Source: Stenotrophomonas sp. ISL-67 (GTDB lineage: Bacteria; Pseudomonadota; Gammaproteobacteria; Xanthomonadales; Xanthomonadaceae). From it: a DNA stretch of 64,000 bases. The notes beneath the pieces were generated by a model. That model searched no databases, was not told the origin of the DNA, and worked only from the letters and a program-made list of their open reading frames with translations. The stretch is from assembly GCF_018612915.1 (NCBI RefSeq), contig NZ_JAGGRL010000001.1:248001-312000 (forward strand), read 5' to 3'. Of this stretch, positions 26,391 through 35,011 are shown piece after piece. Each line of letters opens with the position of its first letter. Within the stretch, counting starts at the first letter, position 1. A program made the translations under genes and the position numbers.

Positions 26391-29051
26391 TCAGAACGCC
26401 ATGCGCACCTGCATCTGCGCCTGCACGTCGCGAACGCCCATCAGCCGCTCAGCCATCAAGGCGCCGCCAAAATCGGCACGCAGAACGCGAAGGTCCGCAC
26501 CGAGCATCACCCGGTAATCCAGCCCCGAAGGTGCCAACCCCGGCACCGCGAACGCATGGTCGCCTGCGCCGTGCAGCGTCGCCTGGCGCATGTCGGCGCG
26601 ATACGCCGCCGACCCGAACATCGCCGCATCACCACGCAGCGTCCAACCCTTGCCCAGGCGACCGCTGAAGGCGGTGCCCAGCTCCAGCTGCACACCGCTG
26701 CGCGTCCCCGCGCCGACCGAAAGGCCCAACGCATCGGCGCCGTACTCATGGAACGCAGCTTCGCGCGCGTGGTACGCCGTGGCCCCCAGGCGCGGCTGCC
26801 AACGCAGCCCGGCGCCGCCCAGCTCCATGCTGAGCATGCTGCCCAGCCGGGCGCGTGACAGCGCGCGCTGGCTGTGTGCGCTGACGCGCGTGCTGCCCCA
26901 GTGCAGCTGGCGCTGGCCGTCGGTCTGGTGCCATTCGTTGCCGAGCGTGTGCTGCAGGGTGAACGCCCCCATCGACTGGGCCATGCCGATACCGGCAAAG
27001 CGCGACTGCGAGCGGGTCTGGCCACCATCGGTGGAGAAGTCCGAACCGAGCAGGCCGGTGCTCAGCTGCAACTGCCGGCCGCCGCCCAGCGACATCGCCA
27101 TCTGCATGCCGGTGCCCACGCCCTGCACGCCGGAGGCGCTGGCCGAGCCCGGGCCGAAGGCCACCATGCGGTAGCCGCTGGCGGGCGTGGCGCGGGCCAT
27201 GCTCGACCAGAACGCGTCGCCGTTGGCGGTCAGGCGCATGCCGGCCACGGCCAGGCCGGCACCGGACAGCTGGTTCAGCGCGTGGTTGAACTCGGCGGCG
27301 CTGGCCACTTCCAGGCTGTGGTACAGCGCATTGCCTGCGTAGCCGGCTTCCAGTGCGGCGGCAATGCCATGTGTGTTGGCATCGGCCAGCTCGCGGTAGT
27401 CGTTGCGGGTCATCACCACGTCGACATTGCCTGCCGCGTCGCGCTCGGCCTGGGCCTGCCAGACCACCGTGGCGCTGCTGATGTTGTGCTCGCCGCCGTC
27501 TGCGCCCACGAACACCTTTTCCAGACGGATCTGCGAGGCGTCGGTGCCGCGGGTGAAGCCGGTATCCACGTTGACGTCGGACAGTTCGCCGCCTTCGTGC
27601 AGCACCATCTGCCCGGCGCTGCCGTCGGCGTTGGTGCCCACGGTATAGCCGCTGATGCCACGCGGCGCCTGCCAGCCCAGGTCCGGGGCTGGGTGGTCGG
27701 CGTCCTGGGTGGGCAGGTCGGCATGGATGCTGCTGCCCGTGCCGAACACGTTGACCTGCCCGTTGTTGATCAGCCGCCCGCCGCCGGTGGCGCCCATGCT
27801 GAAGGCGTGCGAGTTGTTGGCGTGGATGTTGATCACGCCGCCACGGCGGTTGTTGAGCGTGGCCGAGCCGTCGGACTGCATCGCGACCATGTTCTGGCCG
27901 TTGTTGCCGCCGGCCACGCCCAGGTTGATCACGCCGTCGTTGATCACGGTGGCACCGCGCGCGCCGGACATTGCCACTGCGCCTTCGCCGGTGACGGTCA
28001 GGGTGCCCTGGTTGAGCAGGGTGGCCTGGCCGCCTTCGGCGTGCAGCGCCGATTGATGGCGGGCGCTGCTGGTGATCCGCCCGCCCATGCGGTTGATGCC
28101 GGTGCTGGCATGGCTGTCGGCCACCAGGGTCAGCACCCGGGCATTGCCGTCCAGCGTGATCTGGCCGTGGTTGTCGAACGCTTCGATCGGATCCCGCTCA
28201 TTGCCAACCCGTGCGGTCACCGCATGCACCAGCGCGCCCTGGTTGAGGGTGCCGCTGGCGGTGACGGTGCCGTGGTTGTCGAACCCGGCCATGCCGCTCA
28301 GCGCAAAGCCGCCGCCATTGACGATGAGGCTGGCGTTGCGGCGACGCTCGCCGTTGTCGAATTCGCTCTCGCCGGTGAGGGTCACCAGGGTATCGCGCAG
28401 GTCCATGCTGCCCAGGTTTTCAATCTCCGAGTCGCCGTCGACACCGATGCTGGCACCCTGCGCGGTCAGGGTGCCATGGTTTTCCAGGCTGCCGTCGCGC
28501 TGCAGGCGCAGCTCGCCCTGCAGCTCCAGCCGGCCATGGTTTTCCAACTCGCCGTCGTTTTCCAGCAGCAGGTGCGCAGCCTGGCCGATGCGCAGGGTGC
28601 CGGTGTTGCGCAGATGCCCGTCATTGCGCACGGCCAGGGTGCCGGCGGTGACATGCAGGGTGCCTTCGTTGCGTGCGTTGCCGACCACGCGGGTTTCCAC
28701 GTTGCGGTCCCAGTTCACATCGCTGCCCGGGGCGGCAAGGTGCTGGTTGCCGCCGTACTGGCCGCCTTCGCTGCCGGGCGGGTTGCCACCGCCGCCGCTG
28801 CCACTGTCACCACCGCCTCCACCGCCTCCACCGCCCGCCGCTGCAGCGGCACCGCCGGCCAGGGCCAGGCCACCGATCAGCCAGCCACTCATGCCGCGCG
28901 ATTCACCGTCGCTGTCGTCGCACTGCAGGTGGTCGGGCGTGGCCTCGCAATCGACGTCGTCGTCGGCGAAAGCGGGGGTGGCAAAGGAACTGCACAGGGC
29001 AAGTGCGACAAACACGGCCAGCGGCCGACGGGTGGGAACAACGGGTGACAT
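26391..29051 (-). CDS. Autotransporter (type V) outer-membrane protein
   Basis: 886 residues. Signal peptide 1-31 (ATPAFADDD). A hydrophobic helix then precedes a long glycine-only/GSG linker near residues 60-95. The passenger (about 110-560) is built of short repeats of the NxGTLxV / NHGxLxL type that form a right-handed beta-helix. The C-terminal ~270 residues form an autotransporter beta-domain ending in ...MAF. No peptidase, lipase or other catalytic motif is seen in the passenger, so it is probably an adhesin-like or structural surface protein. A Cys pair (DCEATPDHLQC) lies just after the signal peptide. Start 29051 is preferred: GGAG precedes it, whereas the ATG at 29063 lacks a binding site. 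Confidence 0.82.
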   Translation of the reverse strand: MSPVVPTRRPLAVFVALALCSSFATPAFADDDVDCEATPDHLQCDDSDGESRGMSGWLIGGLALAGGAAAAAGGGGGGGGGDSGSGGGGNPPGSEGGQYGGNQHLAAPGSDVNWDRNVETRVVGNARNEGTLHVTAGTLAVRNDGHLRNTGTLRIGQAAHLLLENDGELENHGRLELQGELRLQRDGSLENHGTLTAQGASIGVDGDSEIENLGSMDLRDTLVTLTGESEFDNGERRRNASLIVNGGGFALSGMAGFDNHGTVTASGTLNQGALVHAVTARVGNERDPIEAFDNHGQITLDGNARVLTLVADSHASTGINRMGGRITSSARHQSALHAEGGQATLLNQGTLTVTGEGAVAMSGARGATVINDGVINLGVAGGNNGQNMVAMQSDGSATLNNRRGGVINIHANNSHAFSMGATGGGRLINNGQVNVFGTGSSIHADLPTQDADHPAPDLGWQAPRGISGYTVGTNADGSAGQMVLHEGGELSDVNVDTGFTRGTDASQIRLEKVFVGADGGEHNISSATVVWQAQAERDAAGNVDVVMTRNDYRELADANTHGIAAALEAGYAGNALYHSLEVASAAEFNHALNQLSGAGLAVAGMRLTANGDAFWSSMARATPASGYRMVAFGPGSASASGVQGVGTGMQMAMSLGGGRQLQLSTGLLGSDFSTDGGQTRSQSRFAGIGMAQSMGAFTLQHTLGNEWHQTDGQRQLHWGSTRVSAHSQRALSRARLGSMLSMELGGAGLRWQPRLGATAYHAREAAFHEYGADALGLSVGAGTRSGVQLELGTAFSGRLGKGWTLRGDAAMFGSAAYRADMRQATLHGAGDHAFAVPGLAPSGLDYRVMLGADLRVLRADFGGALMAERLMGVRDVQAQMQVRMAF

Positions 29052-29240
29052 TGAAAACTCCATGGACACATCAGGGAAGACGCGCACCTGCGTCGGGCAG
29101 GTCTGCACGTTGGGAGCGCCATGGTGGTGAGCGGTCACACGGGTGTATCTACAACTTGTTTCAACACCGGAAATGTGTGACTGGGTCGGATGGTGTTAAG
29201 AACCGTTTATATGCAAGGCAGGAGACATCTGCCGTGCTGG

Positions 29241-29274
29241 AAACGACCACGGCACCCGCAGGTGCCGTGGTCGT
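29241..29274 (-). terminator. Terminator hairpin of the POT transporter gene
   Basis: A 14-bp perfect stem (ACGACCACGGCACC and its complement) with a four-base loop lies 20 bases beyond the transporter stop. On the minus strand it runs into GTTTCC, a weak T-tract. Confidence 0.7.
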
Positions 29275-29292
29275 GTCGATGCGACGATGCGT

Positions 29293-31050
29293 TTACTTGA
29301 CGCCGTGCATCATCCGTTTCAACAACGGCGAGCCGGCCAGTGCCACCGCGGCGCATCCCAGGCCGATCCACATCAGCAGCCAGAACAGGTGCTCGTAGCT
29401 GGCGGCGGCAGCGGCGATGTTCATGGATTCGCCTTCGGGTACCTCGATCGCGGCCAGCTTGCCGAACAGCGCGGCCAGGGTTTCGGAGAACGCGGTGGCC
29501 AGGAACCAGGTGCCCATCATCAGGCTGACCACGCGCGGCGCGGCCAGTTGGGTAACGGCGGACAGGCCCACCGGAGAGAGGCACATTTCGCCGATCTCCA
29601 GCACCAGGTAGGCCAGCACCAGCCACCACACGCTGGCCATCTGGCCGGTACTGCCGACCTGCTGGGCAGCCAGCGCGAGCGGGATGAAGGAGAGTGCGGC
29701 GAATACCAGGCCGAGCGAGGATTTGACCGGTTTGGAGGGGTCCAGGCGGCGCTTGTCCAGCCAGGCCCACAACACCGCGAACAGCGGCGCGAGCACGACC
29801 AGGAACAGGCCGCCCAGGTACGTCAGCGAGCCGGCGGTCTGCGGAATCACCAGGCAGTCGCGGATCAACAGTACCAGCATCAGGGCGACGATGGCGATGA
29901 ACAGGTTGCGCGGCGCGGACGAGCCGGGGCGGCGCTCTGACAGGCGCGCGGCCACCACGAAGCCGAGCGGCGCCAGCAGCAGGGAGGCGATCGACCACGG
30001 GATCGGGGTGCCGCCCTGGATCACCAGCGCGGGGACCAGATCCTTGGTGAGCATGCGGTCGGTGAACGTGACCCAGGAGCCATAGGTCTGTTCGTAGAGG
30101 GTAAAGAACACCAGGGCCATGAAGATCAGGGCCATCAGGGCGATCATCTGCTGGCGTTGCACGGGCGTGCAGCGGGTGCCGGTGAACCAGGCGAACCAGA
30201 GCAGCACACCGCCAAGCACGACGACCATGAGCAGCAGGGCCAGGCTGATTTCGCCGCCGATGGCGAAGGCACCGTTGGCGGCGGACCACATCAGGGCGGC
30301 CACGGGAATGACGCCGAGCACGGCGATGCCGTAGATCAGCCCTTCGCGCGGAATGCCGGCAATGCGCTGGCGCAGGGCGGCCACGTTGGTGGGTTCGGCG
30401 TGGCCCTGCAGGTATTTCTGGCCCCACAGGAACATGGCCAGGCCGATGACCATGCCGATGCCGGCGGCGCCGAAGCCGTACTTCCAGCCATACGCTTCGC
30501 CGAGGAAGCCGCAGACCAGGGAGGCGAACAGGGCACCCAGGTTGATGCCGGCATAGAACAGGGAGAAGCCGGAATCGCGGCGCGGGTCGCCTTCGGGGTA
30601 GAGCTTGCCGACGATGGTGGAGATGTTGGGCTTGAGGAAGCCGACGCCCATGATGATCAGGGCCAGCGAGAGGTAGGTGATGCCAAGGGCGGCATCATCG
30701 CGGACCACCTGGCCATCGATGCGGGCGGCGGCGTGCCCTTCGAAGGCCATGCCGAGATGGCCGAGCACGAGCAGGACACCGCCGAATACCACGGCTTTGC
30801 GCATGCCGAGCCAGCGGTCGGCGAGCAGGCCGCCGAACACGGGAATGCAGTAGACCAGGCCACCGTAGGCACCCAGCAGGTCCAGGCCGGCCTTGTCGCC
30901 GAACAGATGGTACTTGGTGAGGTACAGCAGCAGCAGCGCCTTCATGCCGTAGAAGGAGAAGCGCTCCCACATTTCGGTGAAGAAGCAGACATAAACGCCC
31001 TTGGGGTGGCCAAGGAAGTCGTCGGTAGTGGGCAGGGCGGTGGTGGTCAT
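29293..31050 (-). CDS. POT/PTR-family proton-coupled peptide transporter
   Basis: 585 residues, 13-14 membrane spans. The N-terminal FFTEMWERFSFYGMKALL contains the ExxERFxYYG proton-coupling motif that defines the POT family (DtpA/YdgR-type di- and tripeptide symporters). Further signatures are GGLLADRWLGMRKAVVFGG and GVGFLKPNISTIVGKLY. It imports short peptides across the inner membrane, which fits the secreted S9 peptidases nearby. Start chosen at MTTTALPTTDDFLG; the open frame continues upstream into the 31136-31230 inverted repeat and is not credible there. Confidence 0.92.
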   Translation of the reverse strand: MTTTALPTTDDFLGHPKGVYVCFFTEMWERFSFYGMKALLLLYLTKYHLFGDKAGLDLLGAYGGLVYCIPVFGGLLADRWLGMRKAVVFGGVLLVLGHLGMAFEGHAAARIDGQVVRDDAALGITYLSLALIIMGVGFLKPNISTIVGKLYPEGDPRRDSGFSLFYAGINLGALFASLVCGFLGEAYGWKYGFGAAGIGMVIGLAMFLWGQKYLQGHAEPTNVAALRQRIAGIPREGLIYGIAVLGVIPVAALMWSAANGAFAIGGEISLALLLMVVVLGGVLLWFAWFTGTRCTPVQRQQMIALMALIFMALVFFTLYEQTYGSWVTFTDRMLTKDLVPALVIQGGTPIPWSIASLLLAPLGFVVAARLSERRPGSSAPRNLFIAIVALMLVLLIRDCLVIPQTAGSLTYLGGLFLVVLAPLFAVLWAWLDKRRLDPSKPVKSSLGLVFAALSFIPLALAAQQVGSTGQMASVWWLVLAYLVLEIGEMCLSPVGLSAVTQLAAPRVVSLMMGTWFLATAFSETLAALFGKLAAIEVPEGESMNIAAAAASYEHLFWLLMWIGLGCAAVALAGSPLLKRMMHGVK

Positions 31051-31135
31051 CGGGTGATATGCGACAAAACTGGTCGCGATTATCACCTCATCGGCGTGTT
31101 CGGCGCGGCGGCCGCGTTGTCGTTGATCGGGCGCG

Positions 31136-31230
31136 CGGGGCGCGCAGGGGTAACGGGGCACGCGTGAATCCATCCATGGAGCTCTTCGCAGCTCCTGCTG
31201 CTCAAGGCCCCGTTACCCCTGCACGCCCCG
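31136..31230. repeat. Inverted repeat with conserved 49-nt loop (copy 2)
   Basis: Arms 31136-31158 and 31208-31230 are complementary in 22 of 23 positions. The loop 31159-31207 is identical over all 49 bases to that of copy 1 (17612-17660). The arms differ from copy 1: where copy 1 pairs TAGC with GCTA, this copy pairs TAAC with GTTA, a compensatory change, and the outer stems are unrelated in length and register. The rest of 31051-31368 holds the POT promoter, one SMAG copy and no gene. Confidence 0.85.
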
Positions 31231-31308
31231 GCCCCCCGGACATCGTCGTCGTCGGTACGGAAATCCAAGGCAGCCACCGCTCTACCAACCATCACCTGGC
31301 TCATAGGC

Positions 31309-31334
31309 GTAGGGACACGCCATGCGTGTCTGCC
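31309..31334 (+). repeat. SMAG/REP palindrome
   Basis: GTAGGGACACGCCATGCGTGTC copy; its arms GACACGC/GCGTGTC match those of the copy inside mdcG. Confidence 0.75.
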
Positions 31335-31368
31335 GTTCGCCTGCACGCGCGGAAACCGTGTCGGGGCG

Positions 31369-32553
31369 TTACAGATACCGCAACCACACCAGGTCCTTGC
31401 GCCGGGCCTTCAACCGCGCGAACGCGCGGGTCGGCCAGTACAGCGCCAGCGCCAGCACGGCGGTGATCACCCACAGCACCCAGACGTGATCCACGCCGAA
31501 GTACGCGCCGTGGGTATGGCCCCAGCGGGCTTCGGCGGCGACGTACAACACTTTCAGCACGTACAGGTGGACCAGGTAGAAGAACATCGGCGCGGCACCG
31601 ACGTTGGCCAGCGGGGCCAGTGCCTGCGCCACGCGCGGCTGCTCGTACAGGCACAGCAGCAACAGGCCGATGCCGAGCGTGAGCAGCAGGAACAGCAGGG
31701 ACGGCGGGTACTTGGTGACATTGAGGAAACTCATCGTGGCCTGCAGGGTGCTGCCGAACGACTGCCACGGCGCATCGCCATAAAGGTTCAGGGCGCGCAA
31801 CAGCATGAAGCCCAGTACGGCACCCCCGCCGGCCCACACCAGGCGCCGCCGGCGCCGGGCAGGGTCGCCGTTGCGGGCGAACCACGGGCCCAGCGTGTAG
31901 CCCAAGGCGATCACGGCGATCCACGGCAGCACGGGATACGAGGTGCGCAGGCGCAGCGTGTCGCTGACGTCGATCCAGTCGCGCTGGTGCAGGACCTTCC
32001 ACAGCACGGCCAAGGGGCCACCGCCGTTGACGTGCACGCCGTCCAGCAGGTTGTGCCCGGCGATCACCGCCAACGCCAGGGCGGCCAGCATGCCGCGCGG
32101 CAGCCAGAGCAGGCCGGCCAGGGCGACCATGCTGATGCCGATGGCCCAGATCACCTGCAGGTAAAGCACGCTGGGCGGGAACTGCAGGGTCCAGGCGAAG
32201 CTCACCACGGTCAGTTCCAACAGGATCAGGAACAGGCCGCGCTTGAGCAGGAACGCGGATGCGGCGCGGCGCGGGTCGGGCTGGCCGCTGCCGTACAGCC
32301 AGGCCGACAGGCCGGTGAGCAGCACGAATACCGGGGCGCACAGATGGGCGAGCAGGCGGCTGGCGAACAGCGCCGGCTCGATCTGGTCCACCGCCATCGG
32401 GTCGGGCACCTGCTGGTGCAGGTAGAAGGTTTCGCGCACGTGGTCCAGCAGCATCAGCACGATCACGGTGCCACGCAGCTGGTCGATGGAGGTCAAGCGG
32501 GTGGAGGTGGGGGCCACGGGTGCGCTGATGGGCGGTGTGACAGGATATAACAT
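31369..32553 (-). CDS. DUF1624/heparan-alpha-glucosaminide acetyltransferase-like membrane protein
   Basis: 394 residues, about 10 membrane spans. The opening RLTSIDQLRGTVIVLMLLDHVRE resembles the HGSNAT catalytic-domain/DUF1624 family of integral-membrane acyltransferase-like proteins, in which a conserved RGxxxxLMxxDH segment starts the first helix. The acyl donor and acceptor are unknown; members are proposed to acetylate periplasmic sugars. Start taken at MLYPVTPP (32553), because further upstream the frame runs through the tandem REP array. The start has no strong ribosome-binding site. Confidence 0.75.
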   Translation of the reverse strand: MLYPVTPPISAPVAPTSTRLTSIDQLRGTVIVLMLLDHVRETFYLHQQVPDPMAVDQIEPALFASRLLAHLCAPVFVLLTGLSAWLYGSGQPDPRRAASAFLLKRGLFLILLELTVVSFAWTLQFPPSVLYLQVIWAIGISMVALAGLLWLPRGMLAALALAVIAGHNLLDGVHVNGGGPLAVLWKVLHQRDWIDVSDTLRLRTSYPVLPWIAVIALGYTLGPWFARNGDPARRRRRLVWAGGGAVLGFMLLRALNLYGDAPWQSFGSTLQATMSFLNVTKYPPSLLFLLLTLGIGLLLLCLYEQPRVAQALAPLANVGAAPMFFYLVHLYVLKVLYVAAEARWGHTHGAYFGVDHVWVLWVITAVLALALYWPTRAFARLKARRKDLVWLRYL

Positions 32554-32621
32554 TACAAATGTGTGTGCGGCGGCGGGGTGTGGGGTTTGCCGGTTTGGGT
32601 GGTTGGTCGGCTGCTCGCGGG

Positions 32622-32757
32622 GGCCGGCATCGCTTGGTCCGGCCAACGGCCGGGGCTACACGGGGGGGCCGGTATCGCTTGGTCCGGCCAACGGCCGGGG
32701 CTACACGGGGGGGGGCCGGTATCGCTTCGTCCGGCCAACGGCCGGGGCTACACGGGG
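32622..32757. repeat. Three tandem SMAG-related units
   Basis: Three nearly identical units start at 32622, 32667 and 32714 (spacing 45 and 47 bases). Each contains GGTCCGGCCAACGGCCGGGGCTAC, that is, a GTAG-type REP in reverse, plus a CCGGTATCGCTT spacer. The unit lengths vary in the G-run (7-8 Gs). The 32554-32868 gap holds this array and the hairpin run that follows, and no gene. Confidence 0.85.
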
Positions 32758-32811
32758 CGCCGTTGGCGCCCCGGTATCGCCTTTGGCGATACGCCGTGCC
32801 GATGGCACGGC
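32754..32811. repeat. Run of three contiguous 19-nt triloop hairpins
   Basis: Three perfect 8-bp stems with 3-base loops lie end to end: 32754-32772 (GGGGCGCC-GTT-GGCGCCCC), 32774-32792 (GTATCGCC-TTT-GGCGATAC) and 32793-32811 (GCCGTGCC-GAT-GGCACGGC). Their stem sequences are unrelated, yet size and loop length are constant. They lie 58 bases upstream of the OPT start codon, in its probable leader. Confidence 0.8.
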
Positions 32812-32868
32812 TTGCCTTGCACCGGCATGAACGCTAGGTTTGACGGGATTTTTACAGCAGGGGCTTCC

Positions 32869-34839
32869 ATGAACGACGACGCTGCGCCCAAACAGCTCAC
32901 TTTCCGCGCGGTGGTGCTTGCCATCGTGCTGGCAGTGATCCTGTCGGCGGCCAACGCCTACCTGGGTCTGTTCGCAGGCCTGACCATCGCCACCGCGATT
33001 CCCGCGGCGGTGATTTCCATGGGGGTACTGCGCCTGCTGGGCGGCGGCACGATCCTGGAAAACAACATCGTGCAGACCGGCGCTTCGGCCGGTTCGTCGA
33101 TCGCCGCCGGTGTGATCTTCACGATCCCCGCGCTGGTGATCATGGGCTACTGGCCGGACTTCAAGTACTGGTGGGTGCTGGGCATCGCGGGCCTGGGTGG
33201 CCTGCTGGGCGTGCTGTTCTCGGTGCCGCTGCGGCGTTCGATGATCGTTGAAGACCCGCTCCCGTTCCCGGAAGGCAAGGCTGCCGCCGAAGTGCTCAAG
33301 GCCGGTGAGAACCCGGGCCCGGGCCTGAAGATCCTGGCGGTGTCGGCGGTGATCGGTGCAGCCGTCAAGGTGGCTGCCGCCAGCGGCATGCGCCTGATCC
33401 CGGATGCGTGGGCCACCTCGGCTTACGTGGGCAGTTCCAAGATCACTGCCTTCATCGGCACCAACCTGTCGCCGGCGCTGCTTGGCGTGGGTTACATCGT
33501 CGGCCTGAATGTCGGCATCGTGGTGGTATCCGGCTCGATCCTGACCTGGCACATCGCCATTCCGCTGTACCAGGCGTTCTTCCTGGGCACCGACCCGGGG
33601 CTGGCCGCGTCGATCGCCACCGCCTCGTCCACCGATGCAGCCTTCGCCATCTGGAGCGCGAAGATGCGCTACCTGGGCGTGGGCGCGATGCTGATCGGCG
33701 GCGTCTGGACGCTGATCTCGCTGCGCAAGTCGCTGCTCAGTGGCGTGAAAAGCGGCTTTGCCGCTGCGCGCAAGAGCGGCGGTCCCGTGCTGGCGCACAC
33801 CGAACGCGACCTGCCGATGAAGTGGATGCTGGTGGCGCTGGTCGCCTTCACGCTGCCGCTGTTGGCGCTGTACCAGGCCATCGTGGGTCAGTGGCACGTG
33901 TCGATCCCGATGACCCTCATCATGATCGTCGCCGGCTTCCTGTTCGTCTCGGTCTCGGCCTACCTGGCCGGCCTGATCGGTTCGTCGAACAACCCGGTCT
34001 CGGGCATCACCATTTCCACCATTCTGTTCGCCTCGGCGGTGCTGGTGCTGCTGATGGGCAAGAGCGGGCTGACCCCGGTCGGCGTGGGCGGCGCCCCGCT
34101 GGGTGCGGTGGCGGCCATCATGATCGGCGCGGTGGTCTGCTGCGCCGCTGCGGTCGGCGGTGACAACCTGCAGGACCTCAAGGCCGGCTACATCGTGGGC
34201 GCCACGCCGTGGAAGCAGCAGCTGATGCTGGGCATCGGCGCGTTCTCGTGCGCGCTGATCATGGCCCCGGTGCTGAACCTGCTGGCGACCGCCTACGGCA
34301 TCGGTGCGCCAACCGCCGAGCACCCCAACGCGCTGGCGGCTCCGCAGGCCAACTTGATGGCGTCGGTGGCCAAGGGGCTGTTCGGTGGCCAGCTGCCGTG
34401 GAGCTTCATCGCCATCGGTGCGGTGATCGGTGCGGCCATCATCGCCTTCGACAGCTGGCTGAAAGCGCGCGGCTCGCGTTTCCGCGTGCCGGTGCTGGCC
34501 GCAGCAATTGGTATTTACCTGCCGCTGGAACTGATGGTGCCTATTTTCCTGGGTGGCCTGATTTCCTACCTGGTCGAGCGCTTCCACAAGGTGCGTGCCG
34601 ATGACGAAGAAGGCCGCGACCGCGTGCACAAGCCGGGCGTGCTGTTCGCCGCAGGCCTGATCACCGGTGAGGCCCTGATGGGTATCGCCATCGCCATTCC
34701 GATCGTGGTCAGCGGGCGCGCCGATGTGCTGGCGGTGCCGTTCAGCCTGCCGGCCGCGCAGTGGATCGGCCTGGCGGTGCTGTTCGTGGTGGGGTGGTTG
34801 ATCTACCGGACCGGGAAAAAGGCGGTCGGGTCGGTCTGA
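32869..34839 (+). CDS. OPT-family oligopeptide transporter
   Basis: 656 residues, 14-16 hydrophobic segments, of the OPT superfamily (bacterial oligopeptide branch). Conserved parts are FRAVVLAIVLAVILSAANAYLGLFAG at the start, the GASAGSSIAAGVIFTIPALVI segment, LPFPEGKAAAEVLKAGE (a near-invariant cytoplasmic loop) and SNNPVSGITIST. It imports oligopeptides or metal-chelate peptides. The ATG at 32869 (AGGGG six bases upstream) is preferred over an in-frame ATG at 32827. The leader contains the hairpin run. It is divergent from the DUF1624 gene and next to an S9C peptidase gene, consistent with peptide use. Confidence 0.9.
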   Translation: MNDDAAPKQLTFRAVVLAIVLAVILSAANAYLGLFAGLTIATAIPAAVISMGVLRLLGGGTILENNIVQTGASAGSSIAAGVIFTIPALVIMGYWPDFKYWWVLGIAGLGGLLGVLFSVPLRRSMIVEDPLPFPEGKAAAEVLKAGENPGPGLKILAVSAVIGAAVKVAAASGMRLIPDAWATSAYVGSSKITAFIGTNLSPALLGVGYIVGLNVGIVVVSGSILTWHIAIPLYQAFFLGTDPGLAASIATASSTDAAFAIWSAKMRYLGVGAMLIGGVWTLISLRKSLLSGVKSGFAAARKSGGPVLAHTERDLPMKWMLVALVAFTLPLLALYQAIVGQWHVSIPMTLIMIVAGFLFVSVSAYLAGLIGSSNNPVSGITISTILFASAVLVLLMGKSGLTPVGVGGAPLGAVAAIMIGAVVCCAAAVGGDNLQDLKAGYIVGATPWKQQLMLGIGAFSCALIMAPVLNLLATAYGIGAPTAEHPNALAAPQANLMASVAKGLFGGQLPWSFIAIGAVIGAAIIAFDSWLKARGSRFRVPVLAAAIGIYLPLELMVPIFLGGLISYLVERFHKVRADDEEGRDRVHKPGVLFAAGLITGEALMGIAIAIPIVVSGRADVLAVPFSLPAAQWIGLAVLFVVGWLIYRTGKKAVGSV

Positions 34840-34858
34840 CTGCGGTTGTTGATCACGG

Positions 34859-34883
34859 CAAAGCCCCGCTTCGGCGGCGTTTT
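34859..34883 (+). terminator. Weak terminator after the OPT gene
   Basis: CCGC-TTCG-GCGG core with imperfect flanks (AAAGCC/GCGTTTTG) followed by TTTTG. A plausible but imperfect intrinsic terminator. Confidence 0.4.
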
Positions 34884-34913
34884 GTCGTTTCAGGGTGTCC
34901 AGGGACCGCGTTT

Positions 34914-34934
34914 GCCGGGCAGAGCCCGGCGCTA
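34914..34934 (-). repeat. SMAG/REP palindrome
   Basis: GTAGCGCCGGGCTCTGCCCGGC type, reverse orientation, between the OPT and S9C genes. Confidence 0.75.
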
Positions 34935-35011
34935 CGGCATGACGAGTGGCCGTAGCGCGCAGGCCATTGGCGCCATTACCATCGGCGTTTTGCCGTCCCG
35001 CGGAGAACCCG

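Noticed and set aside
31051..31173. Longer start for the POT transporter
   Set aside because: The extension translates the inverted-repeat element and precedes the conserved first helix by an implausible Arg-rich stretch.
32622..32757. Possible CRISPR array in the tandem REP units
   Set aside because: Repeat spacing is constant, but the intervening sequence is also repeated; units are GTAG-type REPs.
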